Position numbers and translations under genes: made by a program. The notes beneath the pieces are model-generated. The model ran no database searches. It was not told the origin of the DNA and saw only the letters and a program-made list of their open reading frames with translations. Positions 8,584 through 16,942 of a stretch of 64,000 bases of DNA are shown here, piece after piece. Numbering within the stretch: position 1 is the stretch's first letter; each line of letters opens with the position of its first letter. This DNA comes from Accumulibacter sp. (GTDB taxonomy: Bacteria > Pseudomonadota > Gammaproteobacteria > Burkholderiales > Rhodocyclaceae), in assembly GCA_024235695.1 (NCBI GenBank), contig JACKLX010000013.1:1-64000 (forward strand), in the 5' to 3' direction.

Positions 8584-9480
8584 TCAGGCTCGGCGACGGG
8601 AGAACACAAGACCCAGAAATCCCAGTCCGAAGAGCGCGAGGACGCCGGGTTCAACGACCGAGTTGCCACTGGTCGAGCGGTTTGCACAGACGCCGCCGGC
8701 ATTCGCCGACGCGGACTGGGTCAGGTACCAGCAGCCTGTTTCGGTTCTGGCGTTGCTGCCGATGCTGCCGTCACCGATTGCGAAGAGGTCGCCGGTACTA
8801 TATTGTTGCCCTGATCCGATACCGCCCAGCAGCGTGTCCCACGCGGGAACGAAAGAAGGGGCGCCGGCGAATTTGTGAATGGCGTTTGCCGATGGGGTGG
8901 CCAGCAGGGTCGACTGCTGCAGATCGAGCAATACGCCATCAAGCGCAATCGTGAAGTGGTGACTTGCATCGGTGGCCAGTTCGATCCGCGTCCAGTCGGT
9001 GATGGCATGCGGCAGAGCGAAATTGTAGGAATAGCTCCACGCGTAGTAGTCCTTGAAAATGGAAATGTTGTTGGTGCCAAGACCGATACCCAGGTTGTAG
9101 CCGTCGAGGCCGACGGCGGTGTAGGCGCCAGCCCAGTAATAACTTGGCGTTGCCGGCTCGCTTTCTTGAACCTTGACGTCCCAGAACAAGGTCCATGGGG
9201 AAGAGTCGTAGGTTCCGGCAGCGGGCGTCCGTATGTAGTAGCTGTAGTTCTGGAAATTTACGTTGACCTCGTAGGGCATCGTGTTCCATGCCAGGCTGCC
9301 GTTGGCCGAAAAGATTCCTTCAGCGATGTTGTTTGAGCCGACGTTCGTCCACCCTTGCGCAGAAGGCAGGGTATTCAACCCCAGAGCATAGTCAATCGGG
9401 GTGGCCGCTGCCGGTGCGGCGAGCAGCAGGCCGGTGGCGAAAAGCAGCGTGCGGGCGGCAAACTTGCCATGAGTACTCAT
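8584..9480 (-). CDS. PEP-CTERM sorting domain protein
   Basis: The 298-residue secreted protein has an N-terminal signal (MSTHGKFAARTLLFATGLLL, cleavage after AAPAAA) and a C-terminal VEPGVLALFGLGFLGLVF followed by SRRRA. That is the Pro-Glu-Pro-like motif, membrane helix and basic tail of exosortase substrates (here a VEPG variant). The middle is rich in Tyr, Asn, Ser and Gly and resembles no named domain. ATG at 9480 has GGAG 7 bases upstream. The protein should be cut by an exosortase, not encoded here, and released or attached to exopolysaccharide. A sigma-54 promoter lies 31 bases upstream of the ATG. Confidence 0.85.
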   Translation of the reverse strand: MSTHGKFAARTLLFATGLLLAAPAAATPIDYALGLNTLPSAQGWTNVGSNNIAEGIFSANGSLAWNTMPYEVNVNFQNYSYYIRTPAAGTYDSSPWTLFWDVKVQESEPATPSYYWAGAYTAVGLDGYNLGIGLGTNNISIFKDYYAWSYSYNFALPHAITDWTRIELATDASHHFTIALDGVLLDLQQSTLLATPSANAIHKFAGAPSFVPAWDTLLGGIGSGQQYSTGDLFAIGDGSIGSNARTETGCWYLTQSASANAGGVCANRSTSGNSVVEPGVLALFGLGFLGLVFSRRRA

Positions 9481-9510
9481 GTCCGACTCCAGGAGAAATG
9501 GCTTCTTTAA

Positions 9511-9525
9511 GCAACATACGTGCCA
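9511..9525 (-). promoter_or_regulatory. sigma-54 (RpoN) promoter of the PEP-CTERM gene
   Basis: The minus strand reads TGGCACGTATGTTGC, a full match to the RpoN consensus TGGCACG-N4-TTGC, with GG and GC separated by 10 bases. The expected transcript start is near 9499, about 20 bases before the ATG at 9480. It needs an AAA+ activator such as the response regulator at 51205-52659. Confidence 0.8.
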
Positions 9526-9576
9526 CTGCAAATCCTGCCATTCAATCAACAACTTGCTGACGCTCAGCCGTGGAAG

Positions 9577-9593
9577 TGTAAGAATTTTCGACA
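9577..9593 (-). promoter_or_regulatory. candidate activator site upstream of the PEP-CTERM sigma-54 promoter
   Basis: TGTAAGAATTTTCGACA lies about 60 bases upstream of the sigma-54 -24 element. Its half TTTTCGACA is identical to half of the palindrome upstream of the pilin sigma-54 promoter at 35751-35766. It is a candidate enhancer site for a PrsR/PilR-type activator. Confidence 0.5.
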
Positions 9594-9818
9594 GGTTCAC
9601 CCGCCGACCGAGCGGTACGCGGCAGAGTCAGTTTGGTCCTCTCGACGTCATGACGAAGGCCTGGGCAATGGCCGACCATGCCAAACCTCTGATTCAGCAA
9701 CGCCGGCCTGCCTTGCTCGCGGCCAGCGGCGCCTCGAGAAGGAAACGCGGGCGGTCGTGATTCACCTGCGTTGCGTGGCAGCGAGCATCGCCGTCGACCG
9801 GCGAAAAGGGAGGAGTTG

Positions 9819-10619
9819 ATGGGCACGGAGAAAAAACCACGGACGGCCGCGATGAATAGTGGCCCATGGGGAGCGAGGGCACGCGATTGGGCGGACATTC
9901 AGGAAGGCGGCTGCCGGCCGGTGTATCTGGCGGTCTTCGAGCGCGTCGGGCTGCGGTCGGGCGCGGCGTATCTCGACGCGGGATGCGGTGCCGGCATGGC
10001 GGCGCAGATCGCCGCCGAACGCGGCGCTCGGGTGTCGGGGCTGGACGCCGCCGACAATCTGCTGGCGATCGCTCGCGCACGGGTACCGAATGGTGATCTG
10101 CGCGTTGGCGAACTGGAAAGCCTGCCCTTCCCCGACGATACCTTCGACCTCGTCACCGGCTTCAATTCGTTTCAGTTCGCCGGCAACCCCGCCGTTGCGC
10201 TGGCCGAAGCGAAGCGCGTGGCCAAGCCCGGCGCGCAGGTGGTGATCATGACCTGGGCCGAGCCCGAGGGAATGGCAGCGGCGACGCTGCTGACAGCGCT
10301 CAGGCCGCTGCTTCCGCCGCCCCTGCCCGGTGCTCCGGGGCCCTTCGCCTTGTCGGACGAAAGCGCCCTGCGCGCCTTCGCCAGCGGCGCCGGTCTCGAG
10401 CCGACCGAGCTGTTCAACGTCGACTCGCCCTGGCAATACGCCGATCTCGCAACCGCCCTGCGGGGGCTCAGGTCGTCAGGCGTTGCCGCCCGCGCAATCG
10501 ACAGGCATGGCGAACAAGCGGTCGATGCCGTCCACTCGGGGGCACTCGCACCCTTCCGGCAAGCCGATGCGAGCTACACCGTCGGCGCAAGCTTCCGGTG
10601 CCTGCTTGCCCGCGCCTGA
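9819..10619 (+). CDS. class I SAM-dependent methyltransferase (UbiE/Methyltransf_11 type)
   Basis: The 266-residue cytosolic protein has motif I YLDAGCGAGMAAQIA (about residues 49-63), the acidic SGLDAADNLLAIA loop and motif GELESLPFPDDTFDLVTGFNSFQF, typical of Methyltransf_11 enzymes. The substrate cannot be deduced. ATG at 9819 has GGGAGGAG 5 bases upstream, better than an upstream in-frame start at 9771. It stands alone between the divergent PEP-CTERM gene and a secreted protein gene. Confidence 0.85.
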   Translation: MGTEKKPRTAAMNSGPWGARARDWADIQEGGCRPVYLAVFERVGLRSGAAYLDAGCGAGMAAQIAAERGARVSGLDAADNLLAIARARVPNGDLRVGELESLPFPDDTFDLVTGFNSFQFAGNPAVALAEAKRVAKPGAQVVIMTWAEPEGMAAATLLTALRPLLPPPLPGAPGPFALSDESALRAFASGAGLEPTELFNVDSPWQYADLATALRGLRSSGVAARAIDRHGEQAVDAVHSGALAPFRQADASYTVGASFRCLLARA

Positions 10620-10806
10620 TCGATTCGCGAGCACCTATCGGCCGGCTGGCCGTCAACTGCCTGCGGCAGCGGGGTCCTCCGGATTCTGGCCATGGGCAAG
10701 AGGCAACAGCTGACCGTCCGGTCATCGACGCCTGGCCCGAACCGGCTGGCATTGTGGCCCGACGTCGATCGTCGGACACGCACCCCACTACAGAGGAGAT
10801 GACATC

Positions 10807-11316
10807 ATGATGAGATCGCTTGCACTATTCTGCAGCCTTTTCACGGCGCTCGCGATGGCGCCCGCACACGCGCTCGACGCCGGTACGGTGCAGGGCCACC
10901 TGCAGTACGACAAGCAGCGCCACGAACTGCGGCACGCGCTGGCGGTGCCCGATCCGTACAATTCGCAGCGCCTGTGGGTCCTGCTGACCACCGCCGAAAT
11001 CTCGGCAAGAGACGCCTCGGATCCGGCGCGCGCACTGAAGCTGGCGATGGATGGCAAGCTGCGCGGCGTGCGGCTCAGCGTGGACGCAGCCGCTCCCCAG
11101 GCCAAGGAATTGCAGGGCGCCTTGCTGCTGAGCAAAGAGGAGTCACCGGGCGGCGAAATCGTCTTCGCGGCGGGCGGCGAGAAATTCTGGGAGCGGCTGG
11201 CGACCGGCGACAAGCGCGTCGTCGGCACGCTGCATTACGCCAAGGAGCCAACCGTGAGCGGCTCGCCGGGCTGGGCGATCGACGTCAAATTCAGCGCGCC
11301 GGTGTTCGCGAAGTGA
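10807..11316 (+). CDS. small secreted protein of unknown function
   Basis: The 169-residue protein has a clear Sec signal (MMRSLALFCSLFTALAMAPAHA) and a mature part of about 147 residues without cysteines or membrane segments. Its start codons (ATG ATG) follow GAGGAG. The mature part looks like a compact beta-rich domain (GTVQGHLQYDKQRHEL, then GTLHYAKEP near the end), but no family is recognised. It lies 187 bases after the methyltransferase gene on the same strand; co-transcription is possible but not shown. Confidence 0.75.
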   Translation: MMRSLALFCSLFTALAMAPAHALDAGTVQGHLQYDKQRHELRHALAVPDPYNSQRLWVLLTTAEISARDASDPARALKLAMDGKLRGVRLSVDAAAPQAKELQGALLLSKEESPGGEIVFAAGGEKFWERLATGDKRVVGTLHYAKEPTVSGSPGWAIDVKFSAPVFAK

Positions 11317-11511
11317 ACTGACCTGGCGTCAGCGGCGACCTGGTCGGCTCGATCACTGCCGCACGAGACCGGCGAAATGGGCTGAGCGCTCACGCTCACC
11401 GTACGAGCCAATCCGTTCGCCGGATCGATGCCGCCCTGCGTGCCGTGCCGACCAATCCGGGAAGCCAACGACTGCGACCATCGCCGCCGCGCCGGCCCGG
11501 GGCCTGCCCGG

Positions 11512-12798
11512 CTAGCGGGGCTTGCTGCCGCAAAGGGTTCCATTCTGATCACATTGCGGCTCGATGCCCTGACTCCGTTGGGCGGCGTTCAAACGCCAGA
11601 TTTCCTCATTGGTCTTCTTGTTTGGCTGACAACCGCAGATCTGGCTGGCCGCACAGCTCTTGCCGACCGCCATCTCCAGCTTGAGAATTTCCGAAACACC
11701 GTGTTTGTCGAGCCCGGCGCAAGCCTTCGCCACGAGGTCTGGATCGGCAGCGCCGGTGCACAGCGTCGCGTCGCAGGTGAAGCCGACCTGGACCCCCTTG
11801 TTGCTGCTCTTGTAGTACTCGCTGCACACCGTGTTGCAACTGATCTGCGCCGGAGGCGCCGGAATGTCAGGTGGATCGGGCGACAAGAGCGGACAGCCAT
11901 TGGCACCCAGTGCGTCTGGGATGCAGTCGGGGACTGTCGGGAAGGTGCCACCAAAGGTCGAGTAGGCCGCCGACCAGACCGTGTCGTCCGGGAGTTGGCA
12001 TCCCGGCGTGCCAGCGAGATCCGTACCCACCTGGAACGGCCCGACGTAGGTTGGGCAAGCGCATTGCGCCAGGAAGTTGCCGGTGACCGAATCGATCACA
12101 TCCGTTCTCTTGCAAGGCGCGGTCATGCAGCCAGCGTAACGTGTGTAGGGCTCCGTAACGCAGGCGTTGTTCTGCACGGCGATCGGGATCTTCTGTTCGA
12201 GGGCGAAACTGAAGGTCGAGATCAAGTCCACTTGCTTGCCCGGAAACAGGGTGCCGGTGCGGATCGCTTCACACACTGGCGCAACCTTGCCGCCTGCCGG
12301 GAGGCACTCGCCACCATCGCGTCCGCAGGCGATGACGGTTTCAAGGTAGACGCCGAGGTTCAAGATGGCATTGATGTCGACGAAGTAAGTCGACCCGGGC
12401 GGAATCTCGAAACAGGTGCAATCGGCAATCGCGCCACCTTCACGGAGTTTGCAGGGCGTCGGATCGGTGCCCGCTGGCGACGTTTCGGGCCCGGAATAGT
12501 AGCAGAGCGCGATCGGCGATCCCTTGCAGGCAACAAAATTCTTTGCCGCTACCAAGACATCCGCCCAGGCGGGAGTGTCCGGGGTGTCCGGGGGGTAAGG
12601 GGTGGTGCACAGCGTATTCAGCTGGAAACGTTTCTTTCCGGATTCGTCGAAACTGAAACCCGGGGGCTGCTGGCACCACCCGCTCGACGACGAGGCCGCC
12701 GGTCCGGCGCTGAAGGCAAGGCTTGATGCGGCCAATCCGCAGAGAACACCAAGGACCAGTAGCCAACGATGGCGTGCAAGACGCATTGTCATTGTCAT
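11512..12798 (-). CDS. cysteine-rich secreted protein of unknown function
   Basis: The 428-residue protein has a signal peptide (MTMTMRLARHRWLLVLGVLC, cleavage near AFSAG) and about 28 cysteines in the mature part. They often stand as CxC or CxxxC pairs (DCTCFEI, QCACP, CNTVCSEYY, ICGCQPN), so an extracytoplasmic, disulfide-rich structure is likely. Proline-rich stretches (YPPDTPDTP, PDPPDIPAPP) separate blocks. No known domain is recognised. ATG at 12798 was chosen because GAGGAG lies 8 bases upstream; three in-frame ATGs follow one another (ATGACAATGACAATG), so any of them could initiate. It is monocistronic and convergent with the gene at 10807. Confidence 0.75.
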   Translation of the reverse strand: MTMTMRLARHRWLLVLGVLCGLAASSLAFSAGPAASSSSGWCQQPPGFSFDESGKKRFQLNTLCTTPYPPDTPDTPAWADVLVAAKNFVACKGSPIALCYYSGPETSPAGTDPTPCKLREGGAIADCTCFEIPPGSTYFVDINAILNLGVYLETVIACGRDGGECLPAGGKVAPVCEAIRTGTLFPGKQVDLISTFSFALEQKIPIAVQNNACVTEPYTRYAGCMTAPCKRTDVIDSVTGNFLAQCACPTYVGPFQVGTDLAGTPGCQLPDDTVWSAAYSTFGGTFPTVPDCIPDALGANGCPLLSPDPPDIPAPPAQISCNTVCSEYYKSSNKGVQVGFTCDATLCTGAADPDLVAKACAGLDKHGVSEILKLEMAVGKSCAASQICGCQPNKKTNEEIWRLNAAQRSQGIEPQCDQNGTLCGSKPR

Positions 12799-13121
12799 TA
12801 TCCGTACTCCTCTTGTCCGAGTTTGTGGGACAACTCTGCCGGGTGGTCTGACGATAGCTCCTCCAGTGTAGTTGAGGGCGATTCGGACAGCCAGCACAGT
12901 CACGCCCCGTGCCAGCGCACGGCTGTTGGCCGCGGGGCAGATCGGCAGGAACTCGGCGGCAAGACGCCTCTGGCCGCAGGCACCAGATGCGGAGTCCGCC
13001 AACCGGGCTCGCTCATCACCCTGCGCGGCTGGACAAGAGCGTCAGCTTGCGATCCCGCGCTTGCGCCGCTGACCGAAAACGAATCAGCCCGCAGGCCCGG
13101 CCGGACTCCCTTCGGCCAACC
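12799..13121. other. 323-base intergenic stretch
   Basis: It holds the ribosome site and presumed promoter of the cysteine-rich protein gene and the 3' flank of the HPr-domain gene. No gene, RNA or clear promoter hexamers were seen. Confidence 0.4.
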
Positions 13122-14705
13122 CTATCGCCGCAGGTACGACAAGGCCTTCGGCAGCACGACGTTGTTGCCGAAGGCATCCTCGCCGTAGCCGTTCCTGGCC
13201 AGCGCATCGACGTCAACCAGGACGCGCCGATCGCCGCTGAAGGTGACGGTCAGGTCGGTGCGGATGTCGAGCTGTCCGGTGGCCTGCAACAGGGCAATCT
13301 CGGCGACGGTGTTTTCGAGGACGCCGCCCTCACGGCTGCCGATCCGCTCGGAGAGCTCGAGCGGCTGGCGGTAGAGGACGATCTTTCCCTCGCCGGCGAG
13401 CCGCTGGACGATCGCCAGCACCGCCTCGGCGATTGCCGCAGGCGCCAGTTGACCTGCCGGGTCGGGATGAACACGGGCAATTTCCGCCGCCAGCCAGCGG
13501 CGCTTGCAGGCATTGATGGTCTCGTTGGCGCGGAACAGGTCGAGCGGCGAAGCGGCGTCGAACAGCTTGCCTTCGAGCGCCATCCGCACCTCGCCGCCAT
13601 AGTGCGCGACGATGCGCGCCACGAGATTGGAGGGGCGGACGTGAAAACCCCGGTAGGCGGGCACCGGCACTTCCAGGCTTGCGCATTCCGCATAGCGGCG
13701 CAGGATTCCCTGGCAAAAGCGCTGGCCACCGCTCAGGAAATCGCTGGCGAAAGCCAGCGCGTAGGCGAACAGCGTTGCCATGGTCGTTTCGCCGTCGACC
13801 ACTGGCCGGCCGTGCTGCAGGTCGTCGCCGGTCCGCGGGCGGACGTGCCGCTCGTGGTAGTGCGCGAGGTCGGTGGCGATCTCAAGCAGGTGGAAAATGA
13901 CGCTGGCGTGACCACGGAGAATCGGCAGATCGGCGTCGGAAGTCTCGATCGAGGTCCCGGAGAGGTGCGTGTCGTAGAGCGACTGCAGGTTGTGGAAACG
14001 AAAGCTGAGCTGGCGTAGCCGTTCCTCGCTGACCGGGTCGGGAAAGCAGGCGGCGTACTCCGCCGGCGAAATCCGCGCCGAAGCGCTGAGCAGATCGCTT
14101 TCGGCCGCCAGATTGAGAAATTCCGTGGCCAACTGGGTGACCGTGCCGGCGGCGTCGCCGACGACCCGGTCGTCGCGGTTGCGGAGCAGCCGGCCAGGGG
14201 GCAGGCGCTCGCTGAAGTCGTCAAACACGGGGACGACGCCCGGACTCGGGATGCCGAGGCGTTGCGTTTCGTCGAGCAGCCGGGCGGCAAGCTCGGAGAC
14301 CACGCGGCCGATGATCCGCAAGCGCTCGCCGGTCGCCGCCTGAAAATCGCGGTCGATCGGCATCAGGCGGTAGGCCGGCAGGCGCGTCTGCAGATGCGCC
14401 AGCGTCTGACCAACCTGCGCAAAATTCCTGAGCGCCGCCACCAGCGCCCGGAAACCGCTCCAGTGGCGGTTCTGGCGGGCGCCGTACTCGTCCAGGAGGG
14501 CCTCCATCTGGCCCGATTCGAGCAGCAGACGGCCGATCAGCGGCCGCGTCGGCGACGATTCGCCAGCCGGTAGCGCCCTCAGACGACTGGCGAGTTCGAG
14601 TAGCGGCCGGCTGCGCGCGCGCACCAGCTCGCCAAACTGCTCGTCGCCGATTACCGGCAGCAGCGGTTCGGCGGCAGCAGGGGCGCTGCATGTCGATTCT
14701 TTCAT
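13122..14705 (-). CDS. large protein with embedded HPr-like phosphocarrier domain
   Basis: The 527-residue soluble protein is mostly helical and unrecognised in residues 1-340. Residues about 345-400 look like an HPr fold: YRGFHVRPSNLVARI matches the phosphorylation loop (GLHARPA in HPr, with His355 as phospho-acceptor and Arg357 conserved), followed by EVRMALEGKLFDAASPLDLF, aligning with the second strand and the regulatory-Ser loop. About 125 further residues follow. HPr domains normally stand alone or sit in PTS fusions, so this context is unusual. GGAGAGG precedes two adjacent ATGs; 14705 has the better spacing. It is divergent from a K+ channel gene. Confidence 0.7.
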   Translation of the reverse strand: MKESTCSAPAAAEPLLPVIGDEQFGELVRARSRPLLELASRLRALPAGESSPTRPLIGRLLLESGQMEALLDEYGARQNRHWSGFRALVAALRNFAQVGQTLAHLQTRLPAYRLMPIDRDFQAATGERLRIIGRVVSELAARLLDETQRLGIPSPGVVPVFDDFSERLPPGRLLRNRDDRVVGDAAGTVTQLATEFLNLAAESDLLSASARISPAEYAACFPDPVSEERLRQLSFRFHNLQSLYDTHLSGTSIETSDADLPILRGHASVIFHLLEIATDLAHYHERHVRPRTGDDLQHGRPVVDGETTMATLFAYALAFASDFLSGGQRFCQGILRRYAECASLEVPVPAYRGFHVRPSNLVARIVAHYGGEVRMALEGKLFDAASPLDLFRANETINACKRRWLAAEIARVHPDPAGQLAPAAIAEAVLAIVQRLAGEGKIVLYRQPLELSERIGSREGGVLENTVAEIALLQATGQLDIRTDLTVTFSGDRRVLVDVDALARNGYGEDAFGNNVVLPKALSYLRR

Positions 14706-15157
14706 CATCTCCTCTCCGCCGCCCGGCCGAGGTTGCCGGGCGAATCGCCGACATTGTCCGGCTTTCCCGGCGATCGACACAAGCCGCGGCGGGGCTGCTT
14801 TGGCAAGCCCGCGAGCGGCAGACGCCGGTGTCCGTCATTTTCTTGCCGCCAGGCTGGCGTTCTTTCGCCTTTCAGGCCGCCACCGTCGGCCGCATTTCAC
14901 CAGATCCCCTGGCTGGAGTTTCGCTGCGCCGCATGCTCAGCGGACCGACGCTGCGGCGCCCGTCAGCTACCCCGCCATCGACGCAGCGGCGAGCATTCGA
15001 ACCCTGCCGTGATGGGTCAAACCGGGCATTGACGACCTCCCGCAGGGCGCCGATACTCTCGGCCCTGACGTTGAATTTGCTGCCTCCAGTTTCAGCAAGA
15101 ACCGGGCTGCCGTACGAGCGCCGGCACCGTCTGCCCGAGCGACGAGGGATACTCGCC
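14706..15157. other. 452-base divergent intergenic region (HPr-domain gene / K+ channel)
   Basis: No separate gene is supported. The plus-strand frame of the K+ channel is open through this stretch back to 14690, but the translation is low-complexity Arg/Ala/Pro text. It overlaps the start of the opposite gene and shows no domain, so it was not included. It must hold promoters for both genes; none was recognised. Confidence 0.4.
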
Positions 15158-16858
15158 GTGCCCCCTCATCCGAACCGGAGACGCCAGGTGGTTGGTCACT
15201 TCAAACGCTCGACAAAACGGCTGTTCATCCTGCTTCTCAGCCTGCCGCTGGTGATTCTCGCGGGCGCACTTCTCTACATGTCCGGCATGAGTTATCTGGA
15301 GCATTCGCCGCGCGACTTCTGGACCAGCCTGGAGTGGGCCGCCGAGACGCTGACGACGACGGGCTACGGCAGCGACTCGCACTGGACACATCCGGCGATG
15401 ATCCTGTTCGTGATCTTCTTCGAACTGGTCGGGATGTCGTTCTACGTGCTGGTTTTCCCGGTGTTCTTCCTCCCCTACTTCGAGGAACGCTTCGAGGTCC
15501 GTCTGCCGGCACGACTGCCGGCGATGGCCGGGCGCGTGCTGATCCACCGCTACGACCCGGCGGTGGATTCACTGGTCGAGGAACTGCGCCGCGTCGGCAC
15601 GGCCTTTGTCATCCTCGAGCAGGATGAACGTCAGGCCCGGCGCCTGCGGGACCGTGGCTACGACGTCGTCTTTGGCACCCTCGACGAGCAACCCGGAATA
15701 CTGGCCGGAGTGGAAGCAGCGCAGGCGCTGATCACCAACGCCGACGACCACGCCGATGCGACCTTCATCATGATGGCCAGGGAACGCGGCTATCGCGGCC
15801 CGATCCTCGCGCTGGCCGAAAACCCGCTGCATCGCCAGCCGATGGAGAAAATCGGCGCTACGGCGGTCTTCACGCCTTCACATGTGCTCGGTGCGGCGCT
15901 GGCGTCGCGCGCCAGCTCGCGCATCAGTCCCAAGGTGGAAGGGCTGCAACTTCTCGGCGAGCGGGTCGGCATCGCCGACTTTCGGGTGCAGAGCAGCAGC
16001 CCGCTGGCCGGGAAACGTCTTGGCGACCTGCGACTGCGCGCCCGCTACGGCGCAACGGTGATCGGCCAATGGATCGGCGGCCGCTTCGCGCCGGCCGAAG
16101 GCCCCGAGACGTCCATCGAGCCGGGCGCCATTCTGGTCGTCGCGGGAGCGCACGCCAACCTGGCCCGGGTCGAGCGCCTGGCCACGCCACTGCGCCGTCA
16201 TGGCCCGATCGTCGTCGCGGGCCATGGCATCGTCGGGCGCAAGGTGGTCGAAATGCTGCGTGACGCGGGGGAAACGGCGATCGTCATCGACATTCGCCCG
16301 GACGCAGCCGTCGATGTGGTCGGCAACGTCCTCGAGCATGCCACGCTGGACGACGCGCAGGTGCGCAAGGCCAGTGCCGTCGTGCTGGCACTCAGCAACG
16401 ACAGTGCCGGCGTCTTTGCCACTGCGGTGGTGCGCGACTATGCCCCGGAAGTACCCTTGATCGCGCGCGTGAACCTGGCGCCCAACGTCGCCCGCCTGTA
16501 CCAGGCGGGTGCAGACTTCGCGCTGTCGGTCGGCCAGGTTGCCGGCCAGATCCTCGCCCACCACCTGCTCGGCGAGGACGCGGTGACCGTCGAACAGCGC
16601 TTGAAGCTCGCCCGCGTCGCTGCCGGCACGATGGTCGGCGGCCACCCCTGGCAGGCTGGTGTCCGCGAGAAGACGGCAACCGCGGTAGTGGCCGTCGAGC
16701 GTGGCAACGAGGTGCTGGTGGAATTCGACCAGGCATTCCAGGTACAGGCCGATGACGTGCTGTTCGTCTGCGGCACGGCCGCCAGCCTGAAGAAGTACAT
16801 GCAGGAGTATCGAACGACCGCGGCAGAGCGGGCGACGGCACCAGCGGCCCAGTCCTGA
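15158..16858 (+). CDS. two-TM potassium channel with tandem RCK (TrkA-N/TrkA-C) domains
   Basis: Two membrane helices (about residues 22-42 and 79-99) flank a pore loop with the K+ selectivity filter TTTGYGSD (residues 66-73). The first RCK domain (about 110-235) lacks the glycine-rich nucleotide motif: where GxGxxG is expected it has HRYDPAVDSL. A TrkA-C-like segment follows (about 280-345), then a second TrkA-N with intact AGHGIVGRKVVEML and IVIDIRPDAAVDVVGN, and a final TrkA-C. The channel should sit in the inner membrane and be gated by nucleotide or ion at RCK2. The start is GTG at 15158 (GAGGG 9 upstream) or GTG at 15188 (GGAG 7 upstream). Confidence 0.85.
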   Translation: MPPHPNRRRQVVGHFKRSTKRLFILLLSLPLVILAGALLYMSGMSYLEHSPRDFWTSLEWAAETLTTTGYGSDSHWTHPAMILFVIFFELVGMSFYVLVFPVFFLPYFEERFEVRLPARLPAMAGRVLIHRYDPAVDSLVEELRRVGTAFVILEQDERQARRLRDRGYDVVFGTLDEQPGILAGVEAAQALITNADDHADATFIMMARERGYRGPILALAENPLHRQPMEKIGATAVFTPSHVLGAALASRASSRISPKVEGLQLLGERVGIADFRVQSSSPLAGKRLGDLRLRARYGATVIGQWIGGRFAPAEGPETSIEPGAILVVAGAHANLARVERLATPLRRHGPIVVAGHGIVGRKVVEMLRDAGETAIVIDIRPDAAVDVVGNVLEHATLDDAQVRKASAVVLALSNDSAGVFATAVVRDYAPEVPLIARVNLAPNVARLYQAGADFALSVGQVAGQILAHHLLGEDAVTVEQRLKLARVAAGTMVGGHPWQAGVREKTATAVVAVERGNEVLVEFDQAFQVQADDVLFVCGTAASLKKYMQEYRTTAAERATAPAAQS

Positions 16859-16887
16859 TTTTCCCGCTGACTTCCACCCGACTTTTC

Positions 16888-16906
16888 GCGGGCAATTCCT
16901 GCCCGC
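16888..16906. terminator. hairpin between convergent K+ channel and GAF genes
   Basis: A 7-bp inverted repeat, GCGGGCA / TGCCCGC, with a 5-base loop lies between the convergent stops at 16858 and 16943. It could terminate transcription from either side; U-runs are weak. Confidence 0.45.
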
Positions 16907-16942
16907 ATCAGCAAGGCTTCCGGCCTCGCCTTGCGGAACGGA

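Noticed and set aside
11428-12726. Plus-strand open frame opposite the cysteine-rich protein
   Set aside because: The minus strand has a ribosome site, a signal peptide and ordered cysteines; the plus-strand text is low-complexity Arg/Ala/Gly.
14690-15157. N-terminal extension of the K+ channel (156 extra codons)
   Set aside because: It would overlap the start of the divergent HPr-domain gene and contains no membrane or domain signal; GTG starts with ribosome sites lie at 15158 and 15188.
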